Of a stretch of 64,000 bases of DNA, positions 44,755 to 53,260 are shown piece after piece. The notes under the pieces are model-generated. The model ran no database searches, was not told where the DNA came from, and saw only the letters and a program-made list of their open reading frames with translations. The stretch is from an uncultured Bacteroidota bacterium (GTDB lineage Bacteria > Bacteroidota > Bacteroidia > B-17B0 > Aurantibacillaceae), in NCBI GenBank assembly GCA_903834765.1, contig CAILKE010000057.1, positions 18,726-82,725 of the forward strand. The letters run 5' to 3'. A program made the position numbers and the translations under genes. Numbering within the stretch: the stretch's first letter is position 1; each line of letters begins with the position of its first letter.

Positions 44755-46770
44755 CTACCAAATGTTTACACGCTTTTCAGCTGGTCTGAACATACCATCT
44801 CCTTCTTTGACACCAAATGCTTCATAAAACTCAGTCATGTTGCTTAAAGGAGCAATAGCTCTGAAATTGCCTGGTGAATGAGGGTTTGTAGCTACTTGTT
44901 GTTTTAAAGCGGCATCACGCATTAATGTTTTCCATCCTTGAGCCCAAGAGATAAAGAAACGTTGTTCACCTGTATAACCTGCCATTACGGGTGATTTAGC
45001 TCCATTTAAAGATTTTTTATATGCATAATAAGACATGGTTAATCCACCTAAATCAGCAATGTTTTCACCTTGAGTCAACTCTCCATTTACGTGCAATGTA
45101 TCAATAGCCACATAAGCATTAAATTGTTCAATGATTAATTTTGTTTTGTCTTTAAAGTTTTGGTAGTCTTTTTCTGTCCACCACATTTTTAAATTCCCAT
45201 CAGCATCAAATTGCGCTCCTTGGTCGTCAAAACCATGTGTTAATTCGTGACCAATAATAGCGCCCATTACACCATAATTAAAGGCATCATCTGCATTAGG
45301 ATCAAAAAATGGTACTTGCATAATACCTGCTGGGAAAGCAATTTCATTAGATGTTGGGTTATAATATGCATTTACTGTTGGAGGCGTCATACCCCATTCC
45401 ATTCTATCAACAGGTTTTCCAATTTTAGCCAACATACGACCGTATTGGAATTTACGACCATTACATACATTTTTCCAATACGATTCTTTTCCAATAGATA
45501 AAGCCGTGTAATTAATCCACGTATCAGGAAAACCTAATTTGCGAATTAATTTATCTAATTTTTTTTGCCCTTGTAATTTTGTTTCAGCACTCATCCATTC
45601 ACGTGAGTTTAAACGTTCACGATAAGATGCAACTAAATTATCTACCATGGTATTCACTTTTTTCTTCGAGTTACCATTGAAGTATTTATCAACGTAAAAT
45701 TTACCTAAAGCTTCTCCTAACGCTTCATCTAAAGCGCCTTGTACGCGCTTGTAACGAGGCTTCATCGATTTTCGACCTGATAATACCGTTCCTTTAAATT
45801 TAAAACTTTCAGTAATAAAATTATTTGATAAATATGGCGCAGCTTCATCAATTAATTTCCATTTTAAAAATACTTTCCAATCAGCAACAGATATTGAATT
45901 GATTGTTGTGTTTAAGCCTTCATAAAATTTTACATTATTCAATACTAATTTTTGAGGTGTTTTGATGCCAATTGATAGGAAATAGGTGTTCCAATTAATA
46001 TTGGGAGTTATTTTTTCTAATTCGACAAGTGTATAAGGATTGTATTGTTTTTCTATATCTCTTTGTTCAGTAGCATTTTGAGAAACTTTTGCTAATTCAG
46101 TTTCCACATTCATAATAATTGCCGCATTAGCTTTTGCTATTTCAGGAGTATTACCAAGGCATTCAAACATGCGAACTATGTAATCTTGGTATTCTTTTTT
46201 AATGGTTTCATATTGTGCATCAAAGTAATAATCTCTATCAGGTAAGCCTATGCCTGTTTGTCCTAAATAACAAGTGTTTGCATTAGAGTTTTTGAAATCA
46301 GAATACACATAAAAACCTAACATGCTTTGAACGCCTTTTTTATTAAGCATCGCAGAGGTTTTAATTAAATCGCTTTTTGTTTTAATTAAATCAATTGCTG
46401 CTAAATCGGCGCTAATTGGCTTAATACCATCTTTATCTGTTTTGGTAGAATCCATTCCTACTAAATAAAAATCACGTAATTTTTGTTTATTTGTTCCAAC
46501 AGGAGCTGTAGCATCCTTAGTAATATCAGCAATTAAAGCTCTCAAATTCACAATGTTTCGTTCGTTGATTTCATTGAAACTTCCCCAACTGCCATCACTT
46601 GCTGGTATTTGTTGAGTTTTCAGCCATTTACCATTAGCAAATTTAAACATATCATTTCGTGGACTAACAGTTGAGTCGATGTGAGATAAATTAATACCTG
46701 GAGTTAGTGTTTGTGCAAAGGTGTTTGCTACCGTAAATAGAGTAGCAGATACTAAAATAAGATTTCGCAT
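44755..46770 (-). CDS. M13-family (neprilysin/PepO-like) zinc endopeptidase
   Basis: 671 residues, family length. A signal peptide (MRNLILVSATLFTVANTFAQ) indicates export to the periplasm. The N-terminal M13 domain starts at FKFANGKWLKTQQIPASDGSWGSF. The catalytic domain has NAYYNPTSNEIAFPAGIMQVPFFD, the zinc site IGHELTHGFDDQG (HExxH), the third ligand motif GENIADLGGL and the C-terminal VKEGDGMFRPAEKRVNIW. It cleaves oligopeptides; specific substrates are unknown. It is monocistronic with a strong terminator. Confidence 0.95.
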   Translation of the reverse strand: MRNLILVSATLFTVANTFAQTLTPGINLSHIDSTVSPRNDMFKFANGKWLKTQQIPASDGSWGSFNEINERNIVNLRALIADITKDATAPVGTNKQKLRDFYLVGMDSTKTDKDGIKPISADLAAIDLIKTKSDLIKTSAMLNKKGVQSMLGFYVYSDFKNSNANTCYLGQTGIGLPDRDYYFDAQYETIKKEYQDYIVRMFECLGNTPEIAKANAAIIMNVETELAKVSQNATEQRDIEKQYNPYTLVELEKITPNINWNTYFLSIGIKTPQKLVLNNVKFYEGLNTTINSISVADWKVFLKWKLIDEAAPYLSNNFITESFKFKGTVLSGRKSMKPRYKRVQGALDEALGEALGKFYVDKYFNGNSKKKVNTMVDNLVASYRERLNSREWMSAETKLQGQKKLDKLIRKLGFPDTWINYTALSIGKESYWKNVCNGRKFQYGRMLAKIGKPVDRMEWGMTPPTVNAYYNPTSNEIAFPAGIMQVPFFDPNADDAFNYGVMGAIIGHELTHGFDDQGAQFDADGNLKMWWTEKDYQNFKDKTKLIIEQFNAYVAIDTLHVNGELTQGENIADLGGLTMSYYAYKKSLNGAKSPVMAGYTGEQRFFISWAQGWKTLMRDAALKQQVATNPHSPGNFRAIAPLSNMTEFYEAFGVKEGDGMFRPAEKRVNIW

Positions 46771-46898
46771 AATTATATTTTTTTATAAATGTAGCAGAAA
46801 ATTATACTATTTAATAAAGTATGGTATAAACTGCTATTTTTAGGTATGAGTGGAATGTGATAACTTTTAATTTCGCATAAAACACCAATAAATAGAAT

Positions 46899-47729
46899 TT
46901 ATTTTACAAAAATAGCAGGGTGAACATTTTTTACCAAATTTTGTTCAATCGCTTTGTTTATTAGCAATTGAATGGCTTTTTTGCCAATTTCGCCAAGGTC
47001 TATAGAAAATTCATTCACATAAAGTGCAATGTGTTTTTTCATCACCTCTTCGTTCATTTCTTGAGCATGTTTTTTTACAAATGTCATGCAGCTTTCCGGG
47101 TTAGCAAAGGCAAATTCCACACTTTGTTTAATCAACGAATCTATAGTTTTTTGTATGGTTGAATTTAGTGTTCGTTTCACAACGATACCACCCAATGGGA
47201 TTGGCGATTGAATCAAACTTTCCCAGTATTCGCCTAGATCTATTATTTTTTCGAGTCCTTTATCTTGGTAGGTAAATCGATTTTCGTGAATTAATAAACC
47301 GGCATCTACCTTATTAGTCAACACTGAATTCTCTATTTCGCTAAACAATATTTCTTCTTTGTTTGTGGCCATTGGATAGGCTATAGACAATAAGAAATTT
47401 GCGGTTGTGTATTTGCCAGGAATTGCAATGGAAGCCGAATCTATATTGTTGATGTTATGCCCTGTTTTTTTTACCAATAAAGGCCCACAGTTAAAGCCTA
47501 AAGCACTTCCACTATTTAATAAGGCATATTCATTTGTTAAATATAAAAAGGCGTGGTAACTTAATTTGGTGATATCTAACTCTTGTTTAAAAGCCCTGTT
47601 ATTTAAGGCTTCTACGTCTTCCATGATAATTGTAAAATCAATACCCTGTGTATCAATTTTTTTATGAATGAGTGCATCAAAAATAAAACAATCGTTAGGG
47701 CATGGAGAAAAACCAAGGGTGAAGTTCAT
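46899..47729 (-). CDS. mqnD: 1,4-dihydroxy-6-naphthoate synthase (futalosine-route menaquinone synthesis)
   Basis: 276 residues. The N-terminus LGFSPCPNDCFIFDALIHKKID, then MEDVEALNNRAF, ITKLSYHAFLYL and LGFNCGPLLVKK match MqnD, a periplasmic-binding-protein-like enzyme that splits cyclic dehypoxanthinyl futalosine to 1,4-dihydroxy-6-naphthoate. The EDVE.LN segment separates it from its relative MqnA. It lies 12 bases downstream of mqnB and so forms an operon with it. The remaining steps (MqnA, C, E) are not in the window. The pairing implies menaquinone is made from chorismate by the futalosine pathway, not by MenFDHCEB. Confidence 0.9.
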   Translation of the reverse strand: MNFTLGFSPCPNDCFIFDALIHKKIDTQGIDFTIIMEDVEALNNRAFKQELDITKLSYHAFLYLTNEYALLNSGSALGFNCGPLLVKKTGHNINNIDSASIAIPGKYTTANFLLSIAYPMATNKEEILFSEIENSVLTNKVDAGLLIHENRFTYQDKGLEKIIDLGEYWESLIQSPIPLGGIVVKRTLNSTIQKTIDSLIKQSVEFAFANPESCMTFVKKHAQEMNEEVMKKHIALYVNEFSIDLGEIGKKAIQLLINKAIEQNLVKNVHPAIFVK

Positions 47730-47741
47730 AATTGATTTATT

Positions 47742-48398
47742 TTAAATAATTTCAATAAAATTAATCAAAAAATCATTCAAGTTTTTAATAGCTAAAGGCA
47801 TATTCCATTTACTTTTATCACGTTTCTCTACAAAGTTAGAAATAGCGCGTATTTGTGTGTAATGTTTTGCTCGTCCGCAAGAAGCTAAGAATGCAGCACC
47901 TTCCATGCTTTCTACATCAGGATGATGACGTTTTTTTATTTTTTCAATGCTGCTATTATTACCATGAACGGTATTAACAGTAATGCCTTTTACTTTTTTG
48001 AGGTTATTTATTTTCCAAAACTCATCGTTTGTATAAGAATTATAAATATGCGTTCCTCCCAAATTTAATTGATCGTAGGTTATGAAATTATCACCATCTT
48101 CTGCACCTAATTCACTTAAGGTATCTTCGGTAACCTCTACTAATTGGCCAATTTCGAGGGTTTTATCGAAAGCGCCACAAACACCAACGTTTAAGATTAA
48201 ATCATATAAACTATTACTATATCTTCCCATCATATAGGCTGTATTTACCATACCAACTCCTGTGATCAGAACCTGTATTTGTTTGTTTTCAAATACTTTT
48301 TCGCTGTGCTGTAAGCCAACGTGTATGTATTTTATTTCTAAAAGATCCAGTAAAGGTTTTACTTCAAATTGAGTAGCTGCTACGATTAATATGTTCAT
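47742..48398 (-). CDS. mqnB: Futalosine hydrolase
   Basis: 218 residues from the ATG at 48398; a longer frame from 48473 would run across the start of the divergent gene and adds no fold sequence. MNILIVAATQFEVKPLLDLL is the nucleoside phosphorylase/hydrolase N-terminus, VLITGVGMVNTAYMMGRY and ILNVGVCGAFDKTLEIGQLV follow, and VESMEGAAFLASCGRA holds the catalytic Glu pair. It removes hypoxanthine from futalosine. Its place just ahead of mqnD supports that assignment over MTA/SAH nucleosidase, which shares the fold. Confidence 0.9.
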   Translation of the reverse strand: MNILIVAATQFEVKPLLDLLEIKYIHVGLQHSEKVFENKQIQVLITGVGMVNTAYMMGRYSNSLYDLILNVGVCGAFDKTLEIGQLVEVTEDTLSELGAEDGDNFITYDQLNLGGTHIYNSYTNDEFWKINNLKKVKGITVNTVHGNNSSIEKIKKRHHPDVESMEGAAFLASCGRAKHYTQIRAISNFVEKRDKSKWNMPLAIKNLNDFLINFIEII

Positions 48399-48431
48399 TT
48401 TTATTGCTATTTTTACAACCGTTAATTTACT

Positions 48432-48842
48432 ATGATTTATATTACTCGCAAAGAACATTTTAATGCCGCTCACAAATTATTTAATCCTAATTGGAGTGAA
48501 GAAAAAAATGCCACTATTTTTGGAAAATGTGCCAATAAAAATTGGCATGGTCATAACTATGACTTATACGTAACAGTGAAGGGAGAAATTAACCCCGACA
48601 CAGGCTTCGTAATTAATTTAAAAGACTTAGGAGATTTAATCAGAACAGATGTAACAGAAGTATTGGATCATAAAAATTTGAATATAGATGTGGAAGGAAT
48701 GAATATTATGCCTTCTACAGAAAATGTCGCTATTTTTATTTGGAATAAATTAGCTGCTAAAATATCTATAATGGGAGGTACACTTCACGGTATCAAATTA
48801 TACGAAACTGAAAATAATTACGTGGAGTATTTTGGAGAATAA
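48432..48842 (+). CDS. 6-pyruvoyl-tetrahydropterin / 6-carboxytetrahydropterin synthase family
   Basis: 136 residues. Zinc ligands are His14 (HFNAAHKL), His39 and His41 (WHGHNY); Cys33 in FGKCANKNWHGHNY is the catalytic Cys. The C-x5-HGH spacing matches the animal-type PTPS motif rather than the C-x3-HGH spacing of typical QueD. DHKNLN and the Glu in KLYETENNYVEY complete the active site. It acts on dihydroneopterin triphosphate, the FolE product; folE follows 32 bases downstream. The product could be a tetrahydropterin cofactor, the queuosine precursor 6-carboxytetrahydropterin, or a folate intermediate. Confidence 0.85.
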   Translation: MIYITRKEHFNAAHKLFNPNWSEEKNATIFGKCANKNWHGHNYDLYVTVKGEINPDTGFVINLKDLGDLIRTDVTEVLDHKNLNIDVEGMNIMPSTENVAIFIWNKLAAKISIMGGTLHGIKLYETENNYVEYFGE

Positions 48843-48874
48843 TAATACGCATATTAAATTGAAAACATAAAACA

Positions 48875-49501
48875 ATGCTAAACGAAGAATTTGAACACGA
48901 TATTACAGGTTATAAAAAAATAGATCAATATAACGATAAGTTAGTTGATTCTATTTCGGATATGTATAAAAACATTTTAGATGATGTGGGAGAAAACCCT
49001 ACGCGCGAAGGATTATTGAAAACCCCGGTAAGAGCTGCTAAAGCTATGCAGTTTTTAACTCAAGGCTACGATTTGAACCCAGCTGAAATTTTACGTTCGG
49101 CTATGTTTAAGGAAGATTATAGTCAAATGGTAATTGTAAAAGATATTGAAGTATACAGTTTGTGCGAGCATCATTTATTACCTTTCTTCGGAAAGGCTCA
49201 TATTGCTTATATACCAAATGGACATATTGTTGGATTAAGTAAATTACCTCGCGTGGTGGATGCTTTTGCCCGTCGTTTACAAGTGCAAGAACGTTTAACC
49301 AATGAAATCAGGGATTGTATCCAAGATACTTTAAAACCTTTAGGTGTTGCAGTGGTGATTGAATGTTCGCATTTATGTATGCAAATGCGTGGCATTCAAA
49401 AACAAAATAGCGCTACAACAACTTCTGCATTTACCGGTGAGTTTTTAAAAGATGCGACTCGTAAGGAATTTATTTCTTTGATAAGCACTAACTTACATTA
49501 G
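48875..49501 (+). CDS. folE: GTP cyclohydrolase I
   Basis: 208 residues, normal length. [20 protein letters not shown], the zinc Cys/His of [46 protein letters not shown] and [23 protein letters not shown] are diagnostic of type I FolE. It turns GTP into dihydroneopterin triphosphate, the first step to folate, biopterin and queuosine. It is probably co-transcribed with the pterin synthase at 48432, which supplies the next step. A terminator-like hairpin follows. Confidence 0.96.
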   Translation: MLNEEFEHDITGYKKIDQYNDKLVDSISDMYKNILDDVGENPTREGLLKTPVRAAKAMQFLTQGYDLNPAEILRSAMFKEDYSQMVIVKDIEVYSLCEHHLLPFFGKAHIAYIPNGHIVGLSKLPRVVDAFARRLQVQERLTNEIRDCIQDTLKPLGVAVVIECSHLCMQMRGIQKQNSATTTSAFTGEFLKDATRKEFISLISTNLH

Positions 49502-49507
49502 ACTTTT

Positions 49508-49545
49508 AGAAGGTAAAAACGATTTTTATTTCCGTTCTTTTTTCT
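49508..49545 (+). terminator. Probable terminator after folE
   Basis: An AGAAGG ... CCGTTCT outer pairing encloses TAAAAA/TTTTTA and is followed by six T. It starts 7 bases after the folE stop. The stem has internal gaps, so this is moderate. Confidence 0.45.
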
Positions 49546-49595
49546 AGACGAAAAAGGATATAAAGAAAAACATCTACATAATAAAAATCTTAAAG

Positions 49596-50387
49596 ATGAT
49601 AGATTTAGAAAACCTTACAAGGCAAGTAGTTTTAATAGCCAAAGAAGTAGGTGAATTCATACGACAAGAACGAAAAAATTTTAAATACGAAAATGTTGAA
49701 ATCAAAGGGCTTAACGACTTAGTGAGTTATGTTGATAAAACATCAGAACAACTTATTGTAGAACGCTTACAAGTGTTGCTTCTAGACGCTGGATTTATAG
49801 TAGAAGAAAACACAAAGAGTGAGATTAAACCATACAATTGGATTGTTGATCCTTTAGACGGAACGACTAATTTCATACATGGTATTCCGAGTTATGCTAT
49901 TAGTATAGCATTGGAACATAAGGGCGAAATTATTTCTGGTGTAGTATATGAAGTGTCGCAAGATCAATGTTTTTGGGCTTATACAAAAGGCGGTGCTTTT
50001 TTAAATGGCGAAAAAATTTCGGTATCCGCACGTCAAACTTTGTCGGATAGTTTAATAGCGACCGGTTTTCCGATTTATAATTTTTCTCGTTTAGAACCAT
50101 TCATTAATACGTTGACTTATTTAATGAAACATACCCATGGCGTCAGGCGTATAGGCGCTGCCGCTGTTGACCTCTGTTATTTGGCATGTGGGCGCGTGGA
50201 TGCTTTTTTTGAATACAATCTCAATGCTTGGGATGTTGCAGCTGGCGCATTAATTGTGAAAGAAGCAGGCGGAACAGTCGCTGATTTTTCAGGTTCTACT
50301 AATTGGTTGTTTGGCAAAGAAATTATGGCAACGAATACGCATTTGAAAGATGAGTTTGAAAACGTTGTGAAGGAAAATTTTAAGTAA
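49596..50387 (+). CDS. Inositol monophosphatase family protein (SuhB-like)
   Basis: 263 residues. Metal-binding motifs are intact: VEENTK (Glu of motif A), WIVDPLDGTTNFIHGIPSYAISIAL (DPxDGTxN) and the C-terminal NAWDVAAGALIVKEAGGTVADFSG (WDxAAG). It dephosphorylates inositol phosphate or a related sugar phosphate with Mg2+; SuhB relatives also act on ribosome biogenesis. Which applies here is unknown. It is likely monocistronic. Confidence 0.92.
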   Translation: MIDLENLTRQVVLIAKEVGEFIRQERKNFKYENVEIKGLNDLVSYVDKTSEQLIVERLQVLLLDAGFIVEENTKSEIKPYNWIVDPLDGTTNFIHGIPSYAISIALEHKGEIISGVVYEVSQDQCFWAYTKGGAFLNGEKISVSARQTLSDSLIATGFPIYNFSRLEPFINTLTYLMKHTHGVRRIGAAAVDLCYLACGRVDAFFEYNLNAWDVAAGALIVKEAGGTVADFSGSTNWLFGKEIMATNTHLKDEFENVVKENFK

Positions 50388-50406
50388 TATTAAATTTACC
50401 TAAAAA

Positions 50407-51477
50407 TCACTTATGCTTCTTAGCTCTTTCATATTGCAAAGGCCAAGGTGTTTCCAACTCCAATTCAGTAGCTGCTCGTAATGGAAAATAAGGATCACGT
50501 AATAATTCGCGGGCTAATAAAACTACATCAGCTTTCGATTCTTCTATGATGGCATTGGCTTCTTTTGCGCTTGTGATCAAGCCCACAGCTCCAGTTAACA
50601 TGCCTGTTGTCTTTTTTATTTGTTCCGCAAACTCAACCTGATAAAGTGGCTTAATCGTTATTTTTACACCAGATACATTACCGCCAGTTGAACAATCAAT
50701 TAAATCAATTGTTTTTGTTTTCAATATTTCCGTGAGTTTAATAGAATCATCTATTGTCCATGCCCCTTCAATCCACTCGGTAGTTGATAGTCTTACAAAT
50801 AATGGATATTCCTCTGTCCATACTTTTCTAACACTTTCAATAATCTCTAATAAAAAACGAATGCGGTTTTCAAAGGAACCACCATACTCGTCTTTACGCT
50901 TATTGCTATGTGGTGAAAGAAATTCATTAATTAAATAACCATGCGCGCCGTGAAGTTCAATGACTTTAAATCCCGCTTGTTTAGAGCGTAAGGCAGCATC
51001 CTGAAATTGTTGAATTACTGTTTTTATTTCGTTAATACTCATTTCATGAGGAATAACATCTCCTTCTTTAAAGGCGACTGCGCTGGGCGCAACAGTTTGC
51101 CAACCGCCATTTTCAGGACTTACTTCTTTTGCACCATCCCAGGGTGGTGTTTGACTAGATTTTCTTCCTGCATGAGCCAATTGAATACCAGCTATTGATC
51201 CTTGTTTTTCTATGAAATCCGTGATGCGTTTTAAAAAAGGGATGTGTTCGTCTTTCCAAATTCCTAAATCGCTTGGAGATATTCTTCCTTCGGGACAAAC
51301 AGCTGTTGCCTCAGATATAATTAATGCTGCACCGCCAACTGCTCGACTTCCTAAATGAACTAAATGCCAATCATTGGCAAATCCATCTTCGCTCGAATAT
51401 TGACACATAGGAGATACAATGATTCTATTTTTAAGTTCGATGTTTTTTATTTTTAATGGAGAAAAAAGATTTGCCAT
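50407..51477 (-). CDS. Old Yellow Enzyme family NADH:flavin oxidoreductase (YqjM/NamA-like)
   Basis: 356 residues, the length of the YqjM class. LKNRIIVSPMCQYSSEDGFANDWHLVHLGSRAVGGAALIISEATAV carries the FMN-contact Cys that is typical of YqjM; AGIQLAHAGRKSS, VIELHGAHGYLINEFLSPHSNKRKDEYGGS (the His pair for the enone) and AVGLITSAKEANAI follow. It reduces activated double bonds (enones, nitro compounds) using NADPH via FMN, in xenobiotic or electrophile defence. It is followed by an alcohol dehydrogenase gene upstream on the same strand; the 37-base gap suggests one transcript. Confidence 0.92.
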   Translation of the reverse strand: MANLFSPLKIKNIELKNRIIVSPMCQYSSEDGFANDWHLVHLGSRAVGGAALIISEATAVCPEGRISPSDLGIWKDEHIPFLKRITDFIEKQGSIAGIQLAHAGRKSSQTPPWDGAKEVSPENGGWQTVAPSAVAFKEGDVIPHEMSINEIKTVIQQFQDAALRSKQAGFKVIELHGAHGYLINEFLSPHSNKRKDEYGGSFENRIRFLLEIIESVRKVWTEEYPLFVRLSTTEWIEGAWTIDDSIKLTEILKTKTIDLIDCSTGGNVSGVKITIKPLYQVEFAEQIKKTTGMLTGAVGLITSAKEANAIIEESKADVVLLARELLRDPYFPLRAATELELETPWPLQYERAKKHK

Positions 51478-51514
51478 AATTTTTATTATTTAAATAGATT
51501 TAAGTATCGTGTAT

Positions 51515-52558
51515 TTATAATGTAGCCATGTCAATTACAAAACGATATTTAACGTCACCTGCAAGCATACGTTCAAATGCTTTATCAATATAATCCATGC
51601 GGATAAGTTCTATATCAGAAGTAATGTTATGTTCAGCGCAATAGTCTAACATTTCCTGAGTTTCAGGTAAGCCTCCAATTAATGATCCAGCAAGGCTTTT
51701 GCGACCACCAATTAAACTAAAGGCCATAATTTGAGATGGAGTAGGAGGTGCACCAACACAAATCATGACACCATCCGTATTAAGCATTGCTAAGTAATCA
51801 TTGTAATTATGTTGGGCCGAAACCGTATCGATGATGAAATCGAATTTACTCGCTAATGCTTTTATTTGTTCGGTAATTTTAGTATTTGCAAAATGATGCG
51901 CCCCTAATTTACGCGCATCTTTTTCTTTATCAGGAGAGGTACTCAACATTGTAACTTCAGCTCCAAATGAAGATGCAAATTTAACAGCCATGTGTCCTAA
52001 TCCACCCAAACCAACAACCGCCACCTTATGCCCTTTTCCTACTTTCCAATGCCTCAGAGGCGAGTAGGTGGTAATTCCTGCGCACAAAAGAGGCGCAACA
52101 GTTTCTAACGGTAATTTATCAGAAATTTTTAATACAAAAGCTTCATCAGCTACAATTTGTTTTGAGTAACCACCATAAGTAACTCCGCCTAAATGCTTGT
52201 CTTTACTATTGTATGTGCTTGTGGCGCCATTCCTACAGAATTGTTCCAAGCCTTTTTTGCAATTATCACAATCTCTGCAAGAATCTACTAAGCAACCAAC
52301 TCCTGCTAGATCGCCTTGTTTAAATTTTGTGACAAGAGTACCTACTTTAGTAACGCGTCCAACGATTTCATGCCCTGGTACAACTGGAAAATTAGTTCCA
52401 CCCCATTCATTTCGAATTTGGTGCAGATCGGAGTGACATACACCGCAATATAATATATCGAATTGCACATCATGAGAGCCAACTTCTCTTCTTTGGAAAT
52501 TAAAATTACTTAGTGCTTCTCCAGCACTTTTCGCTGCGTACCCTTTAGTTAATGTCAT
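51515..52558 (-). CDS. Zinc-dependent NAD(P)+ alcohol dehydrogenase (YahK/CAD-like)
   Basis: 347 residues. The catalytic zinc site comes from YCGVCHSDLHQIRNEWG and PGHEIVGRV; the structural zinc site from CRDCDNCKKGLEQFC. The Rossmann motif is AVVGLGGLGHMAVKFA. This pattern matches the broad aldehyde-reducing YahK/cinnamyl-alcohol dehydrogenase group, which prefers NADPH. It reduces aldehydes in the cytosol. It is upstream of the Old Yellow Enzyme gene on the minus strand, and the two could handle reactive carbonyls together; this is inferred. It diverges from the SAM-riboswitch locus. Confidence 0.92.
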   Translation of the reverse strand: MTLTKGYAAKSAGEALSNFNFQRREVGSHDVQFDILYCGVCHSDLHQIRNEWGGTNFPVVPGHEIVGRVTKVGTLVTKFKQGDLAGVGCLVDSCRDCDNCKKGLEQFCRNGATSTYNSKDKHLGGVTYGGYSKQIVADEAFVLKISDKLPLETVAPLLCAGITTYSPLRHWKVGKGHKVAVVGLGGLGHMAVKFASSFGAEVTMLSTSPDKEKDARKLGAHHFANTKITEQIKALASKFDFIIDTVSAQHNYNDYLAMLNTDGVMICVGAPPTPSQIMAFSLIGGRKSLAGSLIGGLPETQEMLDYCAEHNITSDIELIRMDYIDKAFERMLAGDVKYRFVIDMATL

Positions 52559-52784
52559 GAGATGTATTTTTCGAAATTGTATATTGAGAGTAAAATAATA
52601 ATGTGTGCTAAATTACATTAAAAAGAACTTGTTTTGATTAATGAATTTTGTAAAAAACCATAAATCACTTTAAATAATGAGGTTGCTTACTTTAAATAAT
52701 TGAGCACATTTATACTTTTTACTAAAAGATAGATTGTTCAAATGACCAATAAAATCAATGATTTTAAAAATATTTTTTAATTTA

Positions 52785-52817
52785 TTTGGAAGTATAAATT
52801 AAAATCACTTACATTTG
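52785..52817 (+). promoter_or_regulatory. Promoter of the sulfur amino acid locus, TTTG-N21-TACATTTG
   Basis: TTTG at 52785-52788 and TACATTTG at 52810-52817 are separated by 21 bases, slightly long for the Bacteroidota consensus. Transcription would begin near 52823, about 28 bases before the riboswitch. Confidence 0.55.
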
Positions 52818-52850
52818 CATCAGAATTAGTTACCCCTTATGTGTGTAATT

Positions 52851-52979
52851 AATTTATTAAGAAGTGGCGAGAGAATAGGCTCATAGACCCACTAGCAACC
52901 AACTAAAAGTCGCGCTAAGGCGCGATTGGAAAACAGGTGCTAACTCCTACTCCGATGAAAAACGGAGACAAATAAATTA
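52851..52979 (+). promoter_or_regulatory. SAM-I (S-box) riboswitch
   Basis: The conserved core is visible: AAGAAGTGGCGAGAGAAT, the GCAACC segment (52895-52900) and AGGTGCTAACTCC (52935-52947). P1 is closed by AATTTATT (52851-52858) with AATAAATT (52971-52978). A variable hairpin, TCGCGCTAAGGCGCGA, and a P4-like TCCG/CGGA stem complete it. Together these are the order and spacing of the SAM-I aptamer. In Bacteroidota it usually turns off methionine genes when S-adenosylmethionine is plentiful. No classic terminator follows at once, so control may act by other means, perhaps with the leader frame just downstream. Confidence 0.9.
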
Positions 52980-52991
52980 AAAACAAAGATA

Positions 52992-53111
52992 ATGAAACAC
53001 ACAGTATCAAAAAAATCTAAATTTAAACAAGTCAACTTAAGTGTAACGCTTAATATTTTTTCTCCATTTTTCATGATGGCTTATATGTGTTGTTGTTGCA
53101 GCATGTGCTAA
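52992..53111 (+). CDS. 39-codon Cys-rich leader peptide frame, end CCCCSMC
   Basis: An ATG 13 bases after the riboswitch opens a 39-codon frame. The N-terminus is basic (MKHTVSKKSKFKQVNL), the centre is mildly hydrophobic (SVTLNIFSPFFMMAY), and the end is MCCCCSMC with the codons TGT TGT TGT TGC AGC ATG TGC and then TAA. Five of the last seven residues are Cys. That clustering next to the stop is what one expects of an attenuation leader that senses charged Cys-tRNA, and the locus downstream makes Cys/Met precursors. Known mycobacterial Cys leaders use the same idea by unrelated sequence. Alternatives: a small Cys-rich metal- or redox-active protein. I do not recognise a family. Confidence 0.6.
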   Translation: MKHTVSKKSKFKQVNLSVTLNIFSPFFMMAYMCCCCSMC

Positions 53112-53126
53112 GCTAATTTTTTCGTT

Positions 53127-53197
53127 TTAATTGATCGGAAAATTAACCTTGGCAAACCCAAGGAATCTTTGATGCATTCTTTATTTCAAGAATCAAA
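53127..53197 (+). promoter_or_regulatory. Three hairpins between the Cys leader and the next gene
   Basis: TTAATT/AATTAA (53127-53146), CCTTGG/CCAAGG (53147-53163) and TTTG..ATTCTT/AAGAATCAAA (53168-53197) follow in tandem within 86 bases of the leader's stop codon. A T-run (53117-53122) precedes them and a weaker one (53210-53214) follows. They are candidates for attenuator or anti-attenuator structures; energies were not computed. Confidence 0.45.
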
Positions 53198-53260
53198 TCA
53201 ATCTCTAATTTTTATTTCAAATAACCATTCTGTCTTTGACGGATAAAAACAAAAAACATC

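Noticed and set aside
46800..46832. Imperfect inverted repeat TTATAC ... GTATAA upstream of the M13 gene
   Set aside because: The stem is short and AT-only, so it is likely by chance in such a sequence.
52992..53111. The Cys-rich frame as a metallothionein
   Set aside because: The Cys residues are packed in one run at the end instead of spread in CxC/CxxC pairs, and the position after a riboswitch fits a leader better. Not fully excluded.
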